Part shown: piece by piece, positions 34,188 through 45,976 of the stretch | Numbering within the stretch: position 1 is the first letter of the stretch | Layout of the letters: each line of letters starts with the position of its first letter | Assembly (NCBI GenBank): GCA_932521035.1 | Contig: OW051495.1 | Span: forward strand, 2,418,001-2,482,000 | Direction of reading: 5' to 3' | DNA: 64,000 bases | From: Oscheius dolichura | Lineage: Eukaryota > Nematoda > Chromadorea > Rhabditida > Rhabditidae | Translations under genes and position numbers: made by a program | Notes under the pieces: model-generated | The model's database searches: none | What the model was told of the DNA's origin: nothing | Seen by the model: only the letters and a program-made list of their open reading frames with translations

Positions 34188-35247
34188 ATGAACAGATTGC
34201 ATCCCGCTTTACGCGGCCTCCGAAGTATTAGTAGATCATTAGCCAATGATGCCACGCGAGGAGATACAGGTAAGGAGTAAAACTGTCACGTTCAATTTGA
34301 TTCGGAAGTAAGACGTTAGTCATTTTGTATATTGTAGGATATCTCGATGGATTTCATTTTACACCTCTAGGAGACAGTGATATGTCACAACGCAGTCGAG
34401 TATCTTTACTCTCTGCTGAAATGCTCCAGTCCAAACAGATAGGCGTTAGAGGCCTATCCTGCTATGGCTTTCGTCTTTTAGATGGAACATTTTTGTTGGT
34501 CACTTATTTTAGTTTGTAATTTATTTTGTAGATATGGACCAGTAGCTTTATTTCCTAAAACAGTGCTTTCATGGCGAGTGCAAACAATTGAAGATATTAC
34601 TCCACGTTCTCTCTGCCTTTTTACCGCGTTGGAACCGAAAATTGATATCCTTGTACTCGGAGTTGGCGACAGGAAAAACATAGACTCGTGAGTATTTCCA
34701 ATTATCAAAATAAATTGTTCTATGATATTCTATTATCAGACTAATTGTTTTTATAGGGTCCGGAAAAGAGTTCATCCCTTTTTGCGTGAACACAATATAG
34801 GTCTTGAAATTATGGATTCAGTAAGTCTATTTTAATCTTTCTCAGTGTTTGTTTATTTAGGAAGATGCCATTGCAACATTTAATTTTTTAAACTCGGAAC
34901 ATCGATATGTTGCTGCTGCCCTGTATCCTCCTGATGATATGGTTATAACAGATGCTGAATATGGTCGTGCTTTAAATTTGCTGAAGCGATGGGATGTTTT
35001 GGACGAGAATCCCCTTCTCTCTGGCTTGTATGATACGCTGGATCACACAGAAGATATCATTAAGCGGTTATGGGATGGAAAAGGAGATTTTAAACAAGTT
35101 AGAGATAAGGTGCGTTGTTTTCTATGTGTTCAATTTATTTTATTCACGAATTCTGAGTAAACATTTTAGATTTTATCTCTCCGCGGCTCTGACAAAGTTC
35201 CTTCTGTTGAAGATGGTACACCGAAGAAGAAAATTACGGACAGCTGA
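34188..35247 (+). CDS. NDUFAF3: NDUFAF3-like complex I assembly factor with C-terminal extension
   Basis: Mitochondrial factor acting early in assembly of respiratory complex I. N-terminus MNRLHPALRGLRSISRSLAN looks like a presequence. Core: RSRVSLLSAEMLQSKQIGVR, SCYGFRLLDGTFLYGPVALF, PKTVLSWRVQTIEDITPRSL, CLFTALEPKIDILVLGVGDR, DSEDAIATFNFLNSEHRYVA, AALYPPDDM, which matches the DUF498 fold of human NDUFAF3. A further 75-80 residues follow (YGRALNLLKRWDVLDENPLL, DHTEDIIKRLWDGKGDFKQV, ending KKKITDS), absent from the vertebrate protein that ends near this point. The exons are in phase, so the extension is not a fusion by mis-splicing as far as I can tell. ATTCTAG precedes the ATG by two bases. 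Confidence 0.88.
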
Positions 35248-35912
35248 TCTTCTGTCTCTCAATTCGAGCTCATCACCTATCTCAATTAGCCTTAGACCAT
35301 TGTAATATTCTTCCCAACGGCGATTCTCCGGTTGCATAATACGATTGACCGGACGGGTGGAATTACCGAGACAGGTGCCGCGATTAGCTCGGATTAGGTG
35401 TACCTCTACACCACATTTTGTAGAGATTAGCTCTGTTGACTTTCATAAATATTTATTTTTCCTTGTTTTGAATAAAATCACATCCGACTCGGATTGAAGG
35501 GGGCAATCTGTCGGGCAGCAAATGGGCCGCATCCTTCGGGTAATGTAAATCAGTCAGTCTCGTCAGTTTAACGACAATCAGCTGTCACTGCAGGGAAGAC
35601 TGAATGTAGCCGATGTTTCTCTATCTATATTGGAATATATTTCTCTTGAACGAATAGTGGACCCTGTTTTTCAACTGAATTCCCAACACCCAGCATGTTG
35701 CCACACCTTTTCTGACTAATCTCCACTCAGCTCAAGTGTTATTGTGATGGATGACAAGCTCCCGCGGTTTTTTGAGATGACTGTTGACCCGGTTGTCTCA
35801 TTACGCAACCCTATACCGTAACACGAAGAAGGGGCTCCATCGGGCTAATCCAATTGAATGTGTCCGCCTTGCCCAAAAAGAGCATGCTCCGCCCAGTGAG
35901 ACAGACAGTATA
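35248..35912. promoter_or_regulatory. Intergenic region upstream of the bHLH gene
   Basis: About 660 bases that probably hold the bHLH promoter and 5' leader. A frame open from 35784 into the bHLH start (RLAQKEHAPPSETDS) has no ATG, so it could be an upstream exon tail. No repeat recognised. Confidence 0.35.
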
Positions 35913-36485
35913 ATGAGCGACCGTAGCAGTCAAATGTCATCTTGCTACTCGTCTCCAGGCTATTATATTCCAGGTGACTCTAAAGAACCTGTAAGTTTTG
36001 CTCAAATTTAAAACAAAAAAAAATCATATTTTCAGGTCCATAAGCGGGAGAAAAGGAAATACCGTTGCCGGAAGAGGTCTCCAGCTACTATTGAAAGAGC
36101 AAAGGTTGTCAGGAGAGATAAAGTGAGTTGAATAAATAGAATAGCACCCAAAAGCCCCACCTCTTACCCGCTAATATTTAGGCAAATGCACGTGAAAGAA
36201 GGCGAATGAATAGTTTGAATGATGCTCTAGAAGAGCTGAGGAATATACTACCTCAACTGCCGGACGAGCCAAAAATGACAAAAATCGAGACACTTCGCGT
36301 TGCTCAATCGTAGGTTATCCTAAAAGACATTTACTAAGAGCAATAGGTATATAAAGATGATGTCTGACATGCTCTCATCCCAAGATTTGTCTGAACCCGA
36401 CACATCCGTCCATTCTCAAACCTCGCTTCCGACGCTACAAGAACTAGAAAATCATCACTACTATTCCCCGTATTCCAACAGTTAA
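35913..36485 (+). CDS. bHLH transcription factor, neurogenin/NeuroD-like
   Basis: Likely a proneural regulator that binds E-boxes as a heterodimer with a class I bHLH protein. Four exons from ATG 35913 ([20 protein letters not shown]). The basic region [17 protein letters not shown] with helix 1 [14 protein letters not shown] and helix 2 [20 protein letters not shown] carries the DNA-contact residues (N-A-RER-RM). The loop P-x-x-P-D and TKIETLR resemble neurogenin more than atonal or NeuroD; the symbol is left open. The upstream basic stretch [20 protein letters not shown] may be a nuclear signal. The tail is short ([12 protein letters not shown]). At about 145 residues it is small for the family. 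AATAAA directly follows the stop. Confidence 0.85.
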
Positions 36486-36957
36486 AATAAATATACTCTG
36501 AACCTTGTAGAAGTTGTGACAAAGGCGGTTATTTGTAAAGGACTCCCACTGTGGATAATGAGAGCGGCAGAGTCAGATAACAACGTTAGGCAACTTCTAC
36601 AAAAGTAATTAGGGGGCAGGTAAAAGGGTCAAAAGGCCATGTAATATGGATAACCGCTGTCAACTCTTTGGGGTAACTAAATAGTGGTGTTTATCTAATC
36701 GTCTGTGGCACTGAAAAGATTTAGCACCGACCCATTTCACAACAAAAAGTTGTTTTCCAAAATATTATGTTTATTATAGTATTGCTAGTACAAACTGGTC
36801 AATATATAGAATGTGCAATTTTAGACACCCATGAAATAATCATCAGGACAATGAGTGTACACAATAACATTATGTAGCGATAATAAAAGCGCAGCAAATG
36901 AATACAGTAAATAAGGGTTATTCTGTTAATAAGTGGCTTGCACGAACGTGAACATCT
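36486..36957. other. Convergent 3' region
   Basis: AT-rich gap between the bHLH gene and MAD2, about 470 bases. No ORF or repeat recognised. Confidence 0.4.
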
Positions 36958-37944
36958 TTAGTCGAGTTTGTACTGTACATTTGTGGAAACGGAATGTACA
37001 GCTGTAGAAAATGAGCGCAATTGCACCTATTCGTGGCGATTTAACAAATACTATGGAATAACTAACCTGTTCACCGTTTTCTATAAGGCAAGCGCTACTT
37101 TCGGCCCATTCCTGGGGTGCTTCAGTTTGTTTTCCAGTGTAAATGAGCACATCAAATGAGCATAGTTCTTCCAAATAAGGCAAAAAAGTTACTGAAGCCG
37201 TGATCTGCCTGGAACTTATGATTAATCCTTGAGGTGTTTCCAGTTGACATTTCTATACGAAAATAACAAAAGTTTCTACAATTACATGTAATTTGAGGAC
37301 GGACATTTTCTGCTGACAATGGGAAACGAATGATGCGTACGGTAATGTAATTGACCCTAATGAGATGACTAAAAGTGGCAGCGCAATTACGCCATCTGTA
37401 TAGTTTTGTACAAAGAAAAAACAAACCTGATTACATCGGACATCTCTTGGCGAATTTTCTTTTCATCTTTTTGGCGTATTGAATTATCACTGTAACGCAA
37501 ATGTTTTTTCATCAGCTAGAAAACGAACCCAGCTTCATTCATATCTTCCGTTTCCACGTTAAACTGCCATCTCTCAACGACCTCTTTTGATTTGACTTCT
37601 GATATTACTACTACCAGGCGTTTGAGTTGTCTTTTCGAAAGCCAATCTATATGACAACTAAACAATAGGGAATAAGCAATACTTACATTCAACTTGTTGC
37701 AGCAGCGGCTCTAGGAACTTTTGTAACTTCGAATCATTAGTCACAAGCAGAGTCAGACCGTACTTCTTCTCTCGCTTGAATGAATCTCCTGGATAAATTC
37801 CACGCTGATACAATATGCTATTTATACCATAATCTAGAGAGAAACATTACATTGCCAGATCTAATGAAACTTACGAAAGAATTCCTGTACAAGTTGAGCG
37901 GATCCTTTTAATGAGATTGATCCTTTAGTTTTCGTATCGGTCAT
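36958..37944 (-). CDS. MAD2L1: Spindle checkpoint protein MAD2
   Basis: HORMA-domain protein that inhibits CDC20-APC/C at unattached kinetochores. Start ATG 37944 (MTDTKTKGSISLKGSAQLVQ). Strong matches: EFFHYGINSILYQRGIYPGD, KYGLTLLVTNDSKLQKFLEP, KRLVVVISEVKSKEVVERWQ, RQEMSDVIRQITASVTFLPY, LEELCSFDVLIYTGK, and the mobile C-terminal seatbelt: after GEQ the exon VQLRSFSTAVHSVSTNVQYK with LD and stop (human VRLRSFTTTIHKVNSMVAYK). About 205 residues, the standard length. The last intron (about 47 bases) was placed by this match. AATTTAG directly precedes the ATG. It shares a 265-base divergent promoter with DNAJC2. Confidence 0.95.
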
Positions 37945-38209
37945 CTAAATTATAATAGTAAGAATGAGAATGCAACAAAATAGCTTGGCACCGCGATTTG
38001 TACAGTAGAAAGCCACTGGAGAAACTTCAGAGAAATCAGCTGTCGCTTTCAAAACGTAAATTTTGCCGCGTAAATTCCCTGGTGGATGAAAAAGTTGGAG
38101 CTCGGAGCATGGTTACAAACGGCTCTCAAGATTTTTTTTTCTGTGTTGCTCATTTTGCTCTCGTTTTGCTGTCGTGTTTTTCACTAAAAACACTACACAA
38201 ATGTTTCAG
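37945..38209. promoter_or_regulatory. Short divergent promoter, MAD2 / DNAJC2
   Basis: Only 265 bases separate the two start codons, including both putative trans-splice acceptors (AATTTAG for MAD2, TGTTTCAG for DNAJC2). Confidence 0.45.
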
Positions 38210-40458
38210 ATGACTGGTAAAGTAGACGAGCATGCTTTAGCAGTCTATGGGTTTTTACCCGAGATCAAGCGGATAGAGCCGGCCGGTATTAGCTACGAAT
38301 GCCGAATTGTGTTGGATAAAATTGCCTTAAATCGATGCACTTTACCTGTATGTAAAGTTGTACTCGAATCTGCTTCCCCCGATGAACAAGAAGTAAGTTT
38401 TCTAGCTTTTTTTTGCTTATTGAAAATTTCAGGAAGTGGGTGATAGATCACATTTATTTGATGCTGATGATGAAAAATATGATAAGTATCTAATGAAATT
38501 GGATCCAAATGATACGAAGAACCAAGATCACTATAGAGTATTAGGATTAACAAAGCTACGTTGGCAAGCAACCTTATCCGAAATTCGAACGTGTTGTGAG
38601 TAATTTTATGCTACCACTAGTAATCCGAATTGCAGACCGTCAGAAAGTTCTGAAACATCATCCGGATAAGAAGAAAGCCAAAGGAATAGCTCTAGCAAAA
38701 GGGGAAGACTACTTCACATGCATAACTAAAGTAAGTTACACATCCCGTTTTCATTTGCCTATTGTTGACGGGTGTTTCATATATTTCGGATTGTGGTTAT
38801 TTTAGGCATATGAGCAATTAGGAATGTCTGATGACAAGCGACGAGCTTTTGACTCTGTTGATCACAAATTTGATGATCGTGTACCAAATGAAAAGTCTAT
38901 CACTAAAGATAATTTTTTCAATGAGCTTGGTCCTATTTTTGATCTTAATGCAAGGTTTGTGTTTATGCTTATTTTTCTCAAAAATTAGTTGCAGGTGGTC
39001 TACAAGAAAGCCTGTTCCTGGCCTAGGTAAACTCAGCTCGGACCGTTCTGATGTCGAAAAATTTTACAACTTTTGGTTCGATTTCTCCACATGGCGAGAA
39101 TTTTCGTATTTGGATGAAGAAGACAAAGAAAGAGGTGAAGACCGTTATGAGAGAAGGGAAATGGAAAAAATGAATAAGGTTTGCTTTCGTATTTTATTGC
39201 TTACTTTGTTACTTGAGGCTGAAAGAGAAAGGCGGCGAAAAGAGGAACAAAAACGGATACGGCGGTTAGTGGAAATGGCGTACGCCAAAGATCCGCGCCT
39301 TGCAAAATTCAAGAAGGAAGATCAAGAGGTTTGTTTTATTTTTATTTTAAACAATTTGCGGTTCTCAGGCTAAAGAGAAAATAAAAGAAGAGAAAAAGCG
39401 AATTCAACGGGAAAAACAAGAAGCTATTGATCGGGAAAGACGAGATGCTGAAGAAGCCGAGCTCAAAAAGAAGCAAGAAGAAGAAGCACGAATTCGGCTT
39501 GAAAAGGAACACGAAAAGAAAGCTAGAGAAATTGCCAAGAAAGCAGCATCTGAACAAAAACGAAGGCTTAAAAAGCTTGCTGACCAAGCTGGCCACTGGG
39601 TAGAAGATTCAAGAGAGAAGTTGGACGAAATGGAACGAATAGAAAGGGTTCGTACTATTTATTTAAACATTACGTTGATCTTCAGCTGTGTCTAACGTTG
39701 AAAACGGAAGATATGAAGGAGTTATGCGATAAAATAGAAGAGCTAACGGTGTCTGATGAAATTCTAACCATTATTCGTGAAACTGATGTTGGTTTGCCAA
39801 TTTTGCTTTAAACTTTTTAATACAGGCTGGAAAAAGTGGTGTTTCTCAAAGGCCTGTAGTAAAGGTCGAAGACAAAGGGAAGGAAAACGAGAAGTCGCAG
39901 TGGAATAATGAGGAAATACAGCTCTTAGTCAAAGTAAGGTTTTTTTTTTTTGGATTTTACCACGGTACATTTAGGCAGCTCGCGTTTATCCTGCTGGCAC
40001 AGTAGACCGATGGGTTGTAATCGCAGATTATATTAATGAACATCGGAAAGATAAAACTACTCCTCCTAAAACTGAGAAGCAAGTTATTAAACAGGTATTT
40101 TTCTCATAGTTTCAGTTCAAATAAGTCTTGTTCAGTGCAAAGCGGTACAAACACTGGCTGTTAAGCTGCCGGAGACTACCCAAAATACATTGGGAACCGC
40201 CCTACCTGATGAAGATAATTGGTCATCCCAAGAGCAGAAACAGCTTGAAGAATCATTGAAAAAATATCCAGCTTCCGATCCGGATAGATGGGACAAGGTG
40301 CGCAAATATTTTATAACAGCCAACTTACTCACCCATAACAGATGTACATCAAAGTAAATAAAATATTTCAGATCTCAACCGATATTGGGACAAAATCGAA
40401 AAAAGCCTGCATCAGGAGATTCAAACACCTCGTCCAAATGGTGAAAAACAAGAAGTAA
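38210..40458 (+). CDS. DNAJC2: DNAJC2 / zuotin / MPP11, ribosome-associated J protein
   Basis: J-domain co-chaperone of the ribosome-associated complex, also a chromatin factor. Domains in order: N-terminal zuotin region ending [21 protein letters not shown] domain with [20 protein letters not shown] and [13 protein letters not shown] (HPD motif intact); UBD/DUF3447-type region [40 protein letters not shown]; long charged helix [20 protein letters not shown], then a Lys/Glu coiled coil; two C-terminal SANT/Myb repeats, [20 protein letters not shown] and [20 protein letters not shown] ending [14 protein letters not shown]. About 610 residues. The start at 38210 follows TTTCAG; an in-frame ATG at 38201 lies inside that acceptor and is less likely. 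AATAAA at 40504. Confidence 0.94.
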
Positions 40459-40628
40459 TAGGGTTTTTGAAATTGTTGAGTTTATTTGTTATGTTATTTG
40501 AGCAATAAATTTTTCCATTTTCCAGTTGATTTTGTTCTCGTCGCGCTCCTAGGATCGTTATCGTCTAGTCCCCCGAACAGGTTCCACTATCGACTCTTTT
40601 CCTTGCTGATGAATCAATCCGCCTAATA

Positions 40629-42086
40629 ATGTCTGTCCGAGTTCGCTTTTCCCAGGATCGTCCCGATATTGCCTATGTTCCCTCTCAAAAGAGAACGTCC
40701 ACTTTGGTGGATGATATCCTCAACCTTCCTCTGCCCCCACACCACCAAGAAAAGAATTTCGAAATGGATATTCACACAGCAGCCAGCATTGGCGAATCCA
40801 ATATTATAAAAGTATGTTTGTATTCTTTTTTTCTGTATATCTTCAATAGGAACTGATTCATAGTGGTGTTTCTGTCAACAAAGCGAATCGTTCCGGCTGG
40901 ACTCCTCTTCTCTATGCTGCCTATCTTGGCCATGGAGAGACGTGTAACCTTTTAATTGAAAACGGGGCACAGGTTACAACTTCCTTGTCATTATTGAAAG
41001 AATATCCAGGTAGATGCAATGAATTCCTTGAGTCAGACAGCTTTGATGCTGTCCTCCGCTTGTGGAAACTCTACAGTAGTAAAAATACTCCTGGCCAAAG
41101 GAGCTAATGGCAGACGGGCTGACCAAGAAGGTCGACAAAGTCTCCATTATGCTGCTAGTTGTAGTCAAAATGTGGTAATAAAAATTGAACAAAAACATCT
41201 ACCAATCCGCTTCCAGATAGCTGATAGTCTTCTAAAAGCTGGCTGTGATCCAAATGCTGCTGATGTCCTGGGAATGACTCCTGTTCTCGAAGCTTGTCAA
41301 GCAGCACATGAATTGACATTGACTGCTTTACTCGACAAGGTTATTTATTCCCTAAACAAACATTTAAAAAACGAGCACAGGGAGGAGACCCCTACAAAAA
41401 GAATCATCGCGGAGAAGACGGCGAGCTCTTGGCTGCCGATGCGCCAAAAGTGTTGCAGCTGATAAAAAGTTATAAAAAGAAAGGCAATTCGACTATGGGT
41501 TTGTAAATATACTTTTATTTGACATTTCTGTGGATTAGATGCCTCTCTAACACGGCAGCCAGATAATCTGGCGGAACTTATGGATGCGATGAATTTGGGA
41601 CGATATCTGCCTCGCTTTGAACAGGAACGCATCGATTTTCACCTGTTTTTCTCTCTAACAGATAAGGTAATTGAATACAAACAAACAAAATAATAAAAAG
41701 ATCTAGGATTTAGAAGAAATGGGTGTAGCATACGGGCCAAAAAAGAGAATGTTGGCAGTAATCGAACGATATCGCAATACCGGCGTGATACAAGTGGATA
41801 TGCCACTTCCTTCTGCCCCTCCTCCTTACACAGATATCGTTTCAGAGGTCTTGTATATCCTTACAACGTAAAATATAAGTTTTAGACTAGAGTGAATCAA
41901 ACGAAAGATTCAACTCCTGGAAACCCTAACGCCTTCTCGAGAAGCATCCTGGAATCTACTCAACTGTTGGCAAAAGAAGCTATGGAAGCCCTGGGCCATG
42001 ATGAAACCTCGGAGAGATTACGGCCTCTGCTGACGGGGATAAAAGATGGACTGCAGCAAGTATTAGCTAGGATCAATAGAACATAA
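40629..42086 (+). CDS. ANKS3: ANKS3-like ankyrin-repeat and SAM-domain protein
   Basis: In vertebrates ANKS3 links ANKS6, BICC1 and NEK7/8 in a ciliary complex. Start ATG 40629 (MSVRVRFSQDRPDIAYVPSQ). Ankyrin repeats: MDIHTAASIGESNIIKELIH (human LDLHTAASIGQYEVVKECV), SGWTPLLYAAYLGHGETCNL, SQTALMLSSACGNSTVVKIL, EGRQSLHYAASCSQNVIADS, LGMTPVLEACQAAHELTLTA. SAM domain: DNLAELMDAMNLGRYLPRFE, then FHLFFSLTDKDLEEMGVAYG with PKKRMLAVIERYR. The C-terminal tail is short. About 385 residues, shorter than vertebrate ANKS3 (about 650). The stop overlaps AATAAA. It lies 170 bases after DNAJC2, so co-transcription is possible. Confidence 0.87.
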
Positions 42087-42401
42087 TAAATTGTTTCTGT
42101 TCAAAGTGAAAAAGAGAATATGAAGGCTTCAGCTAACTCTTCTAAGCACTCCTGCTTCTTTTCTTCTTTCTATTGTGTTCCAAATATTCCTTGCTTGTCC
42201 CCGAGCAAAAGGTCAAAAAGTGTCTCTGCCAAGCGTCGCGTGAGAATCAAAATTAGTTCCCGTGGTTTTCAGGCAATCGGGGGACGGCCTAAATTTCACT
42301 TCGAATTTCATTTCTCTGTTTCTGTTCTCTGTTCACGTTGTTTCTTTTTGTTTCTCACCCGTGTATGAATTTATCTTGTGTACAAACTAATTCAGATAAT
42401 A

Positions 42402-45400
42402 ATGTCTAGTCCAGAATGTGAAGATATGGAAGAAGACATGATAGATGACGTAGAAATGGTAGATTATGACGAAGAAATCAAGAAAGTCCAGCAAAAAGTA
42501 GGTTTCCGTGGAAAACTATTCTATGTTCTTTATTTACAGCTACAAAAGAACCCCGACAAGGAAGAACTTATTGATAAATTGTTTGAGCTCTTTGCCAAAA
42601 ATGGAGATTTTGAAGAGTTGGAAACTATGCGTAACGAAATCTCTCAAAGGATCCCATTATCTCTAAAGAGTTACACTGCCTGGATCAGGTAAGCTTTTCC
42701 ACAATTAAAGTTATTGTAGCTCTCGAAGGTTATTTGATTTGTATAGTGGTTGATTTTAGACAAAAGCAAAAAGAAAAAAACATTGATGAAGTGAAGAAAG
42801 TCCTCAAATTGGCACTATCCGACTATAACAATACAACTCTTTGGTTCACTTGGATTGAGGCCCATGAAGAAGATTCTCTCGAAATTCGTAGACAGGTCAA
42901 ATCAGGCATCAGTTCAATGGCGGCCGTTTAATTTTAGGTGTATGAGCAAGCTCTGAACGAAGTACGTTATCGACTTGATATTGCAGACGGGTTTTGGCAA
43001 TGCTACGTACAGTTTGAAAAAGGAGCAAATAGTGGTAATTTTTTATTTGAAATTTTGCCTAGCAAGTTTTACTTTTAGACCCAGAACGTATACATTCCCT
43101 TTACATGCGAGCCTTATCTGTCCCCTACATGAAACTTTTTGAAATATGGGCAGATTATAAAGAATACTGTGGTAAGCTCTTTTGAAGCGGTGAATTTACT
43201 TCCCTTTTCAGCTTCCGCATCACAATCTCCTTCTACAGAAGTAGAAAAAGCTTTCTTAGCCTCTAAGGAGCAACTAGCTAAAATTGTGGTACACGAAAAG
43301 GCGTTTGCAAAGGATCCGACGGCATACGCCGATACGTATCTGAATTACATTACAGGTGGTTATTGTTTACAAGCGTTTTTATCTCTTAACACGATCAGTG
43401 TTAGTCACAAAAGATAAGCACTACAAAGCTGTTTATAAATAGATTTTTGTATATTTCATTGAACTTCTAATACGTTCGTTTCCAGAAATGAAGGATCCAG
43501 CACAAATTCAAGCTCTTTATGAGAGGATCATTGACAGTGACCCAAAAAATGAAGCTAGCTGGTCAAGTTATTGCACTTGGTGCGAGCATGACTTAAAAGT
43601 TCCATCGGTAAGTGGTCACTGCTTTGTCTGTTATTCATAATCATCATCATCAACAACTAAGTGTCTTTGCACATTTGAGAAGCCGTTCTAAGCACATATG
43701 CTGTAAAAATCCATTAGTCATCGAGTAATTAAATTTGTTATCATCTTTAGATATTGCTTAATTTGCGATAACCTTTATTCTCCCATTTTGTCAGTTTGCC
43801 TGCATCACACATTTTTTTGATAGCAGCACAAAGTACTCAGAAAACTATTCACGTGGTTGTTTAGGTCGCTCTATCTGTGTATAAAAGGGCCATTCGTCAT
43901 ATTCCATACAATCCATACCTGTGGCAAGGGCTGCTTGCTTGTGCAGAAAGAGCTCACGAAGATTCAAAACAAATCGACGCATTTTGGGAATCTGCCATGC
44001 AAACAATCAAGTAAGAAATCGGTTTGCTTTAATGTAATTGTTTTTAGTGATACACAGTCAGGTCTCTGCCTCTATAGAACGTACATCTATATGCTTCGAA
44101 GGCGAGCAGCTGCCGGAGATAAAAACTATGACCATGTCAACAAACTATTCGCCGAAGGTCAGCGAGTGCTCGAAGAATGGTTTGAATATGCATGGGACCC
44201 GGAAGGTGTCTACAGAAGAAACTATGCCTATTTTTTGGCATCCGTCATGGGAAATATGGAACAAGCACGTAAATTGTGGCAAGATATATTGGCATCGGGT
44301 GGCGGAAAAGTGGCCGACAAGTGGTTGGAAGCAGTGCGCTTAGAACGACAATTTGGTGATGTTGAACATGCAAGAAAGCTGTTTTATAAGGTTAGTATGG
44401 TTATAATTTCTTTCAAAACGTCCGTTTTAGGCTTTAAATTCAGTTGCTGACAACCCGACAGTTATTTACGATAACTTCATTCAGTTCGAGAGAGAAGAAG
44501 GCACTTTTGAAGAGTTAGATATCGCTTTGGAAAAAGTAAATGCGCAACAAAAGCATCGCAGTCTTCGTCCACAAAAACAACCAAAAGAAAAAGAGACAAC
44601 GAAAAGCTCACAAGGAAAGAAGAGAGGTGGCAATGAAGGTGGTGGACCACCGCCGAAGATTAGCATTCCAAAATCGAAGGAAATTGTACGACCTAAAAAG
44701 GCTTGTTTATTTTTTTTCACTTACACATTACATTATATTTTTAAGGAAATACAACCTTCAACACCTCCAGTTATCAAAGACAAAGATGGATTCACTATGC
44801 CATTACCTATGACTGCTCCAAGAAAGTCAAAAACTCCAGAACCTTTGCCAAAAAAGAACGAAGTAGAAAAAGTTCCCCAAGCTGAAACATCAAGGGAAAT
44901 CACAGAGAAACCATCAGAAGGACAGTGGACAGTTTTTTGTTCCAACATTGACTTCAGAGTTACTGCAGAAGATATTAAATCTGTAAGGTTTTCTAAAGTT
45001 TTATAGGTTTTTTCTTAAAAAAAATTTATATATGTTACCTATTACAGGTACTAAAAGGTGTTGTTGATGTTCGTCTCGCTCTCCGACCTGGTCAAAAGCA
45101 GCATAAAGGTTTCGCGTATGTCGATTTGGACTCGGAGAAGCACTATAGAGAAGCGTTGACCAAAGACCGTGAAATAACTTTAGGACAGCGAAAAATGTTT
45201 GTAAGTCCTTTCTTCTAAATGTGCGGATAACATCTTTTTTTTAGATTTCTTTAAATGATCCAAGTAATCGTGCGGGTTTCAAATATAGCACGGGTAAAGA
45301 AGAGTCCAAAGTTTTTATAAGAAATGTGCATTTTGATTGCACAGATGAACAGTTAAAAGATTTCTTCTCCCAATTTGGAGCAGTTTCAAGTGTTCGTATC

Positions 45401-45785
45401 GTCACACACAAGAATGGAAAAGCTAAAGGAGTCGCATATGTGGATTTTGAAGACGTAGAATCTGCCACTAAAGCTGTCAATGCTGAGGACCTCATTCTTC
45501 TCGGTAAGCATTTATTTTTGCCAGTTATTTGATTTGTTCCATATGATACATTTCGTATTTTTTTCAGACCGGAAAGTCACAGTGGCTATTTCCAACCCTC
45601 CGACCCGTGACAGCACTTCAGCGAACTCCACTGTTCAACAACCTACTAACACGGAGACGTCGCGTAGGGGTCATCTCCAAATTGTTCCCCGCTCGGTTGC
45701 CAAGAAAACTTCATCTTCAAACGGTTCTACTACAGGAAAACCTCTGTCGAATGACGAGTTTCGAAAGAAATTCCTGGGCCAGTGA
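42402..45785 (+). CDS. SART3: SART3 (Prp24-like U4/U6 recycling factor)
   Basis: Reanneals U4/U6 snRNPs after splicing. Start ATG 42402 with acidic N-terminus (CEDMEEDMIDDVEMVDYDEE). HAT repeats follow from about residue 40 to 450: TAWIRQKQKEKNIDEVKKVL, LWFTWIEAHEEDSLEIRRQV, GFWQCYVQFEKGANSDPERI, ASWSSYCTWCEHDLKVPSVA, YRRNYAYFLASVMGNMEQAR, DNPTVIYDNFIQFEREEGTF. A Lys-rich linker with a likely nuclear signal (KKRGGNEGGGPPPK) leads to two RRMs: QWTVFCSNIDFRVTAEDIKS with HKGFAYVDLDSE, and SKVFIRNVHFDCTDEQLKDF with AKGVAYVDFEDVESATKAVN. The C-terminus ends PLSNDEFRKKFLGQ, the LSm-binding motif of Prp24/SART3. About 860 residues. ATTCAG lies nine bases before the ATG. AATAAA at 45877. One intron near 43608-43863 is about 250 bases. 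Confidence 0.95.
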
Positions 45786-45976
45786 AAATATGTTTTAAAT
45801 CTTATGCATGTTGTTGAATTCCCGATGTTTACTGGTGTTTTTGTTGATCTGATTGATTATTTTTCAAGTTTTTAATAATAAAATTTTATGTATTGCTATC
45901 GAAAATCTACTATTTGGCTTGCCAATAATCTATTGCTACGTTACTATCAGATGGCTGGTTCATTAGTTTTAGAAAG

